Below are positions 5,152 to 9,971 of a stretch of DNA of 9,971 nucleotides, piece by piece. Numbering within the stretch: the stretch's first letter is position 1; every line of letters begins with the position of its first letter. The stretch is from positions 1 to 9,971 of the forward strand of contig JBPCRW010000019.1 of the NCBI GenBank assembly GCA_050996405.1, written 5' to 3'. This DNA comes from JBPCRW01 sp050996405. GTDB taxonomy: Bacteria; Acidobacteriota; Blastocatellia; Pyrinomonadales; Pyrinomonadaceae. Made by a program: the position numbers and the translations under genes. The notes under the pieces were generated by a model. The model ran no database searches. It was given only the letters and a program-made list of their open reading frames with translations, and was not told the DNA's origin.

Positions 5152-6516
5152 TCAACGCGATTTTTTTTGTTTTGATTCGGCGGCGTTTTTCGCTTGCGGC
5201 GGAACGATTGGTTCGGTTTTGCCTTTGGCGAGCGCGTTTCCGGCTTTGAGGTCAGCGAGCGAAACGACGAATTGATTTTCGCGGCTCACTTTATCGAGCA
5301 TCGCTTGCAAAATTTTTTCGTCAATGTTTGAAACGTCAACACCGTAGCTTGCGAGCTTGGTTCGCAGATTTTCGACGGTGTTCGTGCTGCGCTCATAAAC
5401 ATCTGGGTAAAGATGCAGCACGCCGCCTTCGACAACCATCGTATCGTAATTTATATCAACGTCGAGCGGCTGATTCAAATTGATAACGCGCCGTTCGGAA
5501 TCGGTGCGCGCCGCGTTGATTTCCTGTGTAGAGATGTCCAGATTGCGGGCGCGCGCAATATCATTTGTCAGCGCGAAAAGGTCGTCGCGCAAAACGCGCA
5601 CGCAGCCGTGCGAGACGAGATTGCCGAGGTCTTTCGGCGATTCCGCTTCGTGCAGCAAATACGCATCTCCAAGCGGAATTTTGATTTTTCCCAGAGGATT
5701 ATCCGGGTCGCTCGCCGGAATGCGTTCATAAGGCTCTACGCCGGAAGATTTTCGCACCCATTCGCTGTCGGGCGGAATCCAATCGGGATTGAGAATAATT
5801 TTGTTCGCGGAGCGCAAGCCAATCGGAATCGGATATTGCTTGCGCCCGACACCGACCGGATAAGCGGCGATTTCCTTGCCGCTCTGCCAGAGCGTCAATT
5901 GAAATGCCGGAACATTGACCGTAATGCGAATGTCTGGATTGTTCGGCGCGAGCGCGGCGTGTTCGATGCGCCCGCCGGTTTTTTTGTCGGAACGCGCGGA
6001 ATCGTCGTCGTCGGACGGCTGATTTTGATTCGCCGCGTTGTTTGGCGATTCGTTATTTCCGGTATTCTGCGCCGTGTTTTGTGTTGCCAGCAGCAAGTGT
6101 TCAGTTTCTTTGGTTTCGCCATTCAGGTAATGCGCCTGCGCCCAAATCTCGCTGTTAAAATCCATCGGAATTTTTAAGTCCGTCGTGAAATTTCCGTCCG
6201 CCTGCGCGGGTAATGTTTTAAGTTTTAAAGCGCGGTCGTCCGCCGTTACGGGCTGGTAAAAAATGTCGGTTTCCTGCGCGCCCGCCGCGTGAATCGTTAA
6301 TTTGAGAGTGTCGCTCGTGACCAGTTTATAACCGTCATTACTCGCCTGCACCGGTGCCGCTTCGATTGTCGGCTGCTGCTGCGCCGCGAGATTTTCGGAA
6401 TTGGCGTTGACCGCGTTATTTGTATTTGTCGCTGCGCCGCTGTCCGGCGATTTACAAGCCCCTCCGCTAAGCGCGATTAACAATAAAACCGAATATGCAA
6501 GGACTTTAATTTTCAT
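5152..6516 (-). CDS. Lipoprotein L,D-transpeptidase (YkuD domain)
   Basis: Cell-envelope enzyme that crosslinks peptidoglycan stem peptides (3-3 links) or attaches proteins to them via a catalytic cysteine. At 454 aa, the N-terminus is a lipoprotein signal, with lipobox LSGGA-C and lipidated C21. An Asn/Ala/Gln-rich linker follows (25-60), then a beta-rich domain of unknown role (about 61-145) and a second disordered Asn/Asp/Ser linker (146-182). The YkuD domain covers about 196-320: ITVNVPAFQLTLW, H289, and the catalytic SHGCVRV motif with S302, H303, G304, C305, R307. A C-terminal part (343-375) resembles the post-catalytic strands of YcbB/ErfK-like enzymes, and the end is Lys-rich. All catalytic residues are present. 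It is 97 bp downstream of the histidine kinase in the same direction and could be cotranscribed. The ATG is preceded by a purine-rich but weak AGAG site. Whether it makes crosslinks or attaches a lipoprotein is undecided. Confidence 0.93.
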   Translation of the reverse strand: MKIKVLAYSVLLLIALSGGACKSPDSGAATNTNNAVNANSENLAAQQQPTIEAAPVQASNDGYKLVTSDTLKLTIHAAGAQETDIFYQPVTADDRALKLKTLPAQADGNFTTDLKIPMDFNSEIWAQAHYLNGETKETEHLLLATQNTAQNTGNNESPNNAANQNQPSDDDDSARSDKKTGGRIEHAALAPNNPDIRITVNVPAFQLTLWQSGKEIAAYPVGVGRKQYPIPIGLRSANKIILNPDWIPPDSEWVRKSSGVEPYERIPASDPDNPLGKIKIPLGDAYLLHEAESPKDLGNLVSHGCVRVLRDDLFALTNDIARARNLDISTQEINAARTDSERRVINLNQPLDVDINYDTMVVEGGVLHLYPDVYERSTNTVENLRTKLASYGVDVSNIDEKILQAMLDKVSRENQFVVSLADLKAGNALAKGKTEPIVPPQAKNAAESKQKKSR

Positions 6517-6613
6517 ATTTTTTCTCTGTTCGACGAATCGTAAATATTTAAAATTTTGCTAAAGTTTGTTTCTAATCAAACGAAATGAGTTTGCCGTAAA
6601 ATCTGTCGTCGCC

Positions 6614-8419
6614 CTAAATAATTTTTTCGTCATAGACCGGCACAGATATTGTAAATCTCGAACCTCTTTGATTTTTTCCGACCGGACTTTCGACCGTAAT
6701 TTCGCCGCCGATTTGCCCGACCAGACTTTTCACCAGATAAAGTCCCAAACCGATGCCGTGAGTTTCGTTGAGCAGCAAGCGGCTTGTCTTTGCGTCAAAG
6801 CCGTTGACAGTTTCGGAATTCGGCGGCAAATCGAGCGGCTGCCCTCGATAAAATTTCTCGAAAACGCGCGGCAAATCAACGGCGGCGATACCGCAGCCGT
6901 TATCGGTAATTTCAATTTCTACCCGCTCGTTCTTTTTTCCGGCTGAAACTGTCACCTGCCCGTTTTCCGGCGTGTATTTCATCGCGTTTTCCAGCAGACT
7001 CGAAACGATTCGCCGCAGCGCGGTCGCGTCGGTCAAAGCGAATAACGAATCCGGCGGCAGCGCGAACCGCAAATCCAAATTGCGGGTGACGGCGGCGTTT
7101 CGCTGCGCGGCAATCGTATTTTGCAGAACCGGAACGACATCCGTTTTAGCAAGCGACGTTTTATATGCTCCCGATTCGATTCTCGATAAATCGAGCAGGT
7201 TTTGGACAAACTCGATTTGCCGGTCGCATTCGGCGGCAATTGTTTCGAGAAATTCATCGCGCTCGGCGACGGAAATTTTGTTGCGCTGCAAAACGCGCGT
7301 CAAAGTTTTAATGGTCGTCAGCGGCGTGCGAAGTTCGTGCGAAACGCTACTGACAAATTCGGATTTTAATTGGTCAAGCTCTTTCAATTTTTCCTCGCGC
7401 GCGGCAATCTGTTCCGCCATTTGATTAAAAGTTAGACCGAGTTCTTTGACCGCCCCGTTTTTTTCGACTTCGGCTCGCGCCCGCAAATCTCCCGCCCCGA
7501 AAGCCCGCGCCGCGTCGGTTAAAATCCGCATCGGCTCGACAATACTTCGCGCAATTAGAAACGCCGCCAGCACCGCCAGCGATGTAATCAGCAAACTAAG
7601 CAGCGTCTGGCGGGCGAATTGCCGCCGCGCCGGTTCGTAAAGATTCGCGCTCGGAATGCCGACGGCGACGATGCAGTTTGCCGTTTCGACCCGCGCCAAA
7701 CCATAGACGCGGCGGATTTTGTCGTAAGGACTTTCGACCTCGATGATTCCGGCTCGCCTGCCCTGCACAGCCGACAGCAAAGGCGTTTGGCTGACATCGA
7801 GCGACAACTGTTCGGGCAAAACGCGGCTGCGGTAAAGCAGTTGATTGTTGCCGTCGAAAACCGCAATGATGTTCGCTTCCGGCAATTGCAGTTGGTTAAA
7901 AACGTCGCTCGCGCTCGCGCCGTCAATCTGCGCGACAACAAAATTGCCGTCCGTCAAAGGCAGTGCCAGCGACAGCAAACGCAGCTTTTCCTCGCTGATT
8001 TGCTCGGTCACGACGACCAGCGATTTTTTGCGCTCGATTTCGGCTTTGAGTGTTTCAATCGAAGTCGTCTGCGAGTTCCATTTTTTCGCAGACTGTTCCA
8101 GCACGACCTCGCCGTCTTTGTTGACAATCTTCACGTCGAGCCAGTTCGGGCGCGTTTTGACGATGGAATTTAGATAATCCTTGAGCGCGGCGTTGTTCGG
8201 ATTGCTTTGCGCCAAATCCGAAATCGTGACGAGTGTTTGCCGCTGCGCTTTAATCCATTGTTCAAAAGCCGTCGCCGCCAGGTCTGCCTGCCGTTCAACC
8301 GATTCGTTTAACTGCGCCCGGCTGGCTTGCCGCGCGCTCCATAAATTGAAAAAGCCGACCAGAACCAGCGGCGCGACCAAGCCGAAAGTCAGCCACAATA
8401 ACCTTGCGCGGATCGTCAA
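6614..8419 (-). CDS. Sensor histidine kinase with cache-like periplasmic domain
   Basis: Inner-membrane kinase of 601 aa from the chosen start. Segments: TM1 about 6-26, a large periplasmic region about 28-268 that looks like a double-cache ligand sensor (VKIVNKDGEVVLEQ and IIAVFDGNNQLLYRS are typical strands), TM2 about 271-291, HAMP about 291-343, and a short coiled coil. HisKA has H361 in SEFVSSVSHELRTPLTT. HATPase has N478 (LLENAMKYTP), DNGCGI (506-511), FEKFYRG and the G2 box GIGLGLYLVK (555-564). The ATP lid between FYRG and G2 is about 27 residues (527-553), roughly 20 more than usual. I chose TTG at 8419 because GGAGG (8427-8431) lies 7 nt upstream and the protein then starts L/MTIRARLLWLTFG, a typical kinase N-terminus. 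An in-frame TTG at 8485 would add 22 charged residues and has no ribosome-binding site. The partner may be the NarL-type regulator at 9233; this is inferred from proximity only. Confidence 0.9.
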   Translation of the reverse strand: MTIRARLLWLTFGLVAPLVLVGFFNLWSARQASRAQLNESVERQADLAATAFEQWIKAQRQTLVTISDLAQSNPNNAALKDYLNSIVKTRPNWLDVKIVNKDGEVVLEQSAKKWNSQTTSIETLKAEIERKKSLVVVTEQISEEKLRLLSLALPLTDGNFVVAQIDGASASDVFNQLQLPEANIIAVFDGNNQLLYRSRVLPEQLSLDVSQTPLLSAVQGRRAGIIEVESPYDKIRRVYGLARVETANCIVAVGIPSANLYEPARRQFARQTLLSLLITSLAVLAAFLIARSIVEPMRILTDAARAFGAGDLRARAEVEKNGAVKELGLTFNQMAEQIAAREEKLKELDQLKSEFVSSVSHELRTPLTTIKTLTRVLQRNKISVAERDEFLETIAAECDRQIEFVQNLLDLSRIESGAYKTSLAKTDVVPVLQNTIAAQRNAAVTRNLDLRFALPPDSLFALTDATALRRIVSSLLENAMKYTPENGQVTVSAGKKNERVEIEITDNGCGIAAVDLPRVFEKFYRGQPLDLPPNSETVNGFDAKTSRLLLNETHGIGLGLYLVKSLVGQIGGEITVESPVGKNQRGSRFTISVPVYDEKII

Positions 8420-8426
8420 CCGGACA

Positions 8427-8431
8427 CCTCC
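8427..8431 (-). promoter_or_regulatory. Shine-Dalgarno deciding the kinase start
   Basis: The - strand reads GGGAGGTG here, giving a GGAGG core 7 nt from TTG 8419. No comparable site precedes the upstream TTG at 8485. This supports the shorter 601-aa protein. Confidence 0.7.
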
Positions 8432-8491
8432 CGAAAAACGCGGCACGCGCCGAAGATATATTGTTAATTCGTCACCGTGTTTCAAACTAAT

Positions 8492-8532
8492 GCCGCGCGA
8501 AGATTCTATTTTAACAATAATTGGCGCGCGGC
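8492..8532 (-). other. GC-rich inverted repeat after the exported-protein gene
   Basis: GCCGCGCG (8492-8499) is perfectly inverted as CGCGCGGC (8525-8532), with a 25-nt AT-rich loop. It begins just after the stop of the 193-aa protein on the - strand, inside the 118-bp gap before the kinase start. Only a short TTAGTTT follows, so terminator activity is doubtful. A partial attenuator between the genes is possible. Confidence 0.4.
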
Positions 8533-8537
8533 GCGTT

Positions 8538-9119
8538 TTACTGCGGCGTAATAGTTTTCGGTTTCGACGTTTGCCGCATTTTTTGCAGCGTGACCGTCAC
8601 AAAAGGCTTATCGCCCGCCGAACGCGAATAGGCAATCCAAACGCCTGCTTCCGGGTAGCGAACCAAATTGTAAATCGAGCCGTCCGGTGCGGTCACCGTC
8701 TGCGCCGCCGTGCCGAAAACGTCCGTATATTTCGGCGCGTTGTCGCCGGAATACATCTCAGAAATCGCGCGCACCTTTTTGTCTTTATCAAGCGCGATTT
8801 GCGCCGCCTCGTCGTCCGAGAATTTATAATAAAATCCGTCTTTGTCCTCAATTTTCGCTTTGCCCAATTTGTCCTTTACTTCGTCTGCCGTCATCCCGAT
8901 TGCAACGCCTTTATAGTCTGTTAAAACCGGCATCAAAACCGGCGTTGTTTTCGTTTCGGACGTAGTTTGAATAGTTGCCGTCGCCTGCTGCTGCGCGTTA
9001 TTATTCGTCGTTTGCGCGTCGGCTGCTGCCGTAAAAAGCCAGAATACAAGTAATAAAACCAGCCCGATTTGCACAATCGAAGCCGTTTCCAAATTTTTGT
9101 TATTTATTTTCGCCGTCAT
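8538..9119 (-). CDS. Small exported protein with BamE/SmpA-like motif
   Basis: A 193-aa protein I cannot name. Residues 14-35 form a signal peptide or anchor (IVQIGLVLLLVFWLFTAAADA), with a plausible signal peptidase I site after A35 (ADA-QT). A Gln/Thr/Asn-rich stretch follows (36-60). The folded part, about 68-183, begins YKGVAIGMTADEVKDKLGKAK. The pattern GMTxxEVxxxLGxP is shared by BamE/SmpA-like two-layer alpha/beta domains used in outer-membrane assembly and inhibitor proteins. The closing strands are VWIAYSRSAGDKPFVTVTLQKM. No catalytic motif is seen. No lipobox Cys is present, unlike true BamE, so it is not BamE itself. It lies between a response regulator and a sensor kinase on the same strand, so a periplasmic accessory role in sensing is possible but unproven. 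It has the strongest ribosome-binding site in the window. Confidence 0.85.
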   Translation of the reverse strand: MTAKINNKNLETASIVQIGLVLLLVFWLFTAAADAQTTNNNAQQQATATIQTTSETKTTPVLMPVLTDYKGVAIGMTADEVKDKLGKAKIEDKDGFYYKFSDDEAAQIALDKDKKVRAISEMYSGDNAPKYTDVFGTAAQTVTAPDGSIYNLVRYPEAGVWIAYSRSAGDKPFVTVTLQKMRQTSKPKTITPQ

Positions 9120-9127
9120 TTTTCAAG

Positions 9128-9135
9128 CCTCCTTT
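9128..9135 (-). promoter_or_regulatory. Near-perfect Shine-Dalgarno of the exported protein
   Basis: AAAGGAGG on the - strand ends 8 nt before the ATG at 9119. It fixes this start and shows that the organism uses canonical ribosome-binding sites, which contrasts with the repeat-abutting genes on the left of the window. Confidence 0.85.
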
Positions 9136-9174
9136 ATAATTAAATGATAAGCCGAAAAACGCCGCGCGGAATCG

Positions 9175-9207
9175 GTAAAAACACTCAAATTTCGCACGTG
9201 TTTTTAC
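9175..9207. repeat. Hairpin with AAACAC/GTGTTT ends (diverged family C copy), possible terminator
   Basis: GTAAAAACAC (9175-9184) is perfectly inverted as GTGTTTTTAC (9198-9207), with a 13-nt loop containing TTCG. Its inner 25 nt (9179-9203) match the layout of the repeats at 4895-5025: the same 6-bp ends, the same 13-nt centre, and TTCG at the same place. It lies 25 bp past the stop of the NarL-type regulator, so it could end that transcript, although no separate T-tract follows the stem. Confidence 0.6.
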
Positions 9208-9232
9208 TCAATTTATGGAAAGTCGGGATGAT

Positions 9233-9868
9233 TTATTTACCTGTTTGAACGGCTAAAATATGGCGGGCGATTTCTACGCGATTGGAGAAATTCTTTTTGG
9301 CTAAGATGCGGCTGACGTGATTTTCAATTGTGCGAATACTCAAATTTAATTCGCGGGCGATTTCCCTGTTGCTCAAACCGCGCGCGACCAATTCGGCAAC
9401 GCGCCACTCGGCATCGGTCAATTCTTCATCGCGCGTGAAAACGATTTCTTCGGGCATTTCGCTGCCGACCAATCGGGCGATTGTCGAATGCGTGCGCTCG
9501 ACTCGCTGCAAGATATTTCGGATAACGGCGACGAGTTCGTCCGGCTCGAAAGGCTTTGTCAGATAAGCATCGATGCCCGCGCGAAAGCCTTCGATGCGGT
9601 CTTCGGTTTCGTCTTTGGCGGTTAAAAAAACAATCGGAACGAGAGCGAAATTCGGCGCGGCGCGCAATCGTCGGGCAAGTTTAAAGCCGTCCATTCCCGG
9701 CATCCGCACATCGCTGACAATTAAATCAGGCAGGTTTTGAGCGACCGAGATGAGCGCGTCTCTGCCGTTGCGGGCGGTCGTTACGTCAAAATCTTCGCCG
9801 CGCAAAACGGCGGCAACCGCCCGCAAAAGATTCGGTTCGTCGTCAACCACCAGCAAACGCTTTGACAT
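9233..9868 (-). CDS. NarL/LuxR-family response regulator
   Basis: Cytoplasmic transcription regulator of 211 aa. The receiver domain spans residues 1-120: acidic pair D9/D10 (LLVVDDEP), phospho-acceptor D53 in LIVSDVRMPGMDG, T83 in VFLTAKDE, K105 in YLTKPF. A LuxR-type helix-turn-helix covers about 148-205: LTDAEWRVAELVARGLSNREIARELNLSIRTIENHVSRIL, with the usual recognition helix TIENHVSRI. The chosen ATG at 9868 starts MSKRLLVVDDEP and has a GGAAGGGG site (9876-9883) 7 nt upstream. A TTG at 9898 would add ten residues not typical of the family. It starts 44 nt after the stop of the preceding partial gene, so the two may share a transcript. The kinase at 6614-8419 is the nearest candidate partner, two genes downstream. 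Confidence 0.94.
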   Translation of the reverse strand: MSKRLLVVDDEPNLLRAVAAVLRGEDFDVTTARNGRDALISVAQNLPDLIVSDVRMPGMDGFKLARRLRAAPNFALVPIVFLTAKDETEDRIEGFRAGIDAYLTKPFEPDELVAVIRNILQRVERTHSTIARLVGSEMPEEIVFTRDEELTDAEWRVAELVARGLSNREIARELNLSIRTIENHVSRILAKKNFSNRVEIARHILAVQTGK

Positions 9869-9912
9869 CGTTTTTCCCCTTCCGGCAGATTCTCGCAATT
9901 AAATTTCTGAAT

Positions 9913-9971
9913 TTATTTCAACGCTTCTTTCATTCGCCGCACGCCTTCCGCCATTCTCTCTTCCGTATTGC
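9913..9971 (-). CDS. C-terminal end of an unidentified protein (possibly PLP aminotransferase)
   Basis: Partial gene cut by the window edge. The last 18 codons read NTEERMAEGVRRMKEALK, then TAA at 9913-9915. The charged amphipathic helix ending in R(R/I)xKEAL is common at the C-terminus of class I/II aminotransferases (typical pattern: ER(I/L)xEGxxRL(R/K)xAL), which is the best guess from memory. The other two - strand frames are less protein-like. Too little is present for certainty. Bases 9869-9912 form the short gap to the regulator. Confidence 0.5.
   Translation of the reverse strand, partial: NTEERMAEGVRRMKEALK

Noticed and set aside
5413..6177. 254-aa open frame on the + strand opposite the L,D-transpeptidase
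   Set aside because: It is antisense to a gene with clear catalytic motifs, has Arg/Val-rich low-information composition and no recognisable domain. It is a codon-bias shadow.
6517..6613. Promoter or terminator in the kinase-transpeptidase gap
   Set aside because: There is only a 5-bp GTTTG/CAAAC stem and AT-rich sequence without convincing -35/-10 spacing.
7619..8173. 184-aa open frame on the + strand inside the kinase
   Set aside because: It is a shadow of the periplasmic sensor coding sequence, with Arg/Asp/Val-rich composition and no motif.
8420..8485. Upstream TTG start of the cache kinase, giving 623 aa
   Set aside because: It has no ribosome site and adds 22 charged residues before the membrane helix. 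TTG 8419 has GGAGG at 7 nt.
8181..8924. 247-aa open frame on the + strand opposite the kinase start and exported-protein gene
   Set aside because: It spans two real genes and their gap in antisense, is Arg-rich and matches no family I know.
9869..9898. Upstream TTG start of the NarL-type regulator, giving 221 aa
   Set aside because: The extra ten residues precede the normal receiver start. ATG 9868 has a purine-rich site at 7 nt.

Overview
The window looks like a chromosomal stretch of a diderm, aerobic bacterium. Genes have moderate GC and gaps are AT-rich. I favour Acidobacteriota (Blastocatellia/Pyrinomonadales-like). That is an inference from the small cytochrome oxidase subunits III and IV, an Asn-rich lipoprotein L,D-transpeptidase, a degraded four-helix-bundle (23S intervening-sequence type) gene, and gaps full of short direct and inverted repeats. 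No rRNA, tRNA, CRISPR array, transposase or phage gene is visible.

Left part, + strand (1-3690). The tail of an aa3/caa3-type cytochrome c oxidase cluster (subunits III and IV) is followed by an OmpR-type response regulator and its membrane histidine kinase. Subunits I and II presumably lie upstream of base 1. The gaps ahead of these genes hold repeats: GGTAAAT/ATTTACC words before coxIII, the regulator and the kinase, and a CAGAAAC/TTGAAAC inverted repeat between coxIII and coxIV. The regulator and kinase are split by 420 bp carrying a dead four-helix-bundle gene (two in-frame stops). It sits in the loop of a 20-bp inverted repeat made of the same GGTAAAT words. This is the most unusual structure in the window.

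Right part, - strand (9971-3693). Reading leftward: the last codons of an unidentified gene (possibly a PLP aminotransferase), a NarL/LuxR-type response regulator, a small exported protein with a BamE-like motif, a large histidine kinase with a cache-like periplasmic sensor, a lipoprotein L,D-transpeptidase, and a CaCA-family Ca2+/H+ exchanger. The exchanger meets the left-hand kinase tail to tail, with 2 bp between stop codons. The transpeptidase is followed by a convincing intrinsic terminator whose stem is complete only in the RNA of its own strand. Beyond it lies a cluster of 25-nt hairpin repeats (AAACAC-13 nt-GTGTTT). A fifth, diverged copy lies 4.2 kb away, after the NarL-type regulator.

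Together the window holds respiration, two signalling systems (one envelope or metal-stress-like, one with a cache sensor), cell-wall crosslinking and cation homeostasis. I see no complete novel defence or mobile system. The features worth following are the repeat families, the four-helix-bundle relic, and start codons that directly abut repeats and lack Shine-Dalgarno sequences.
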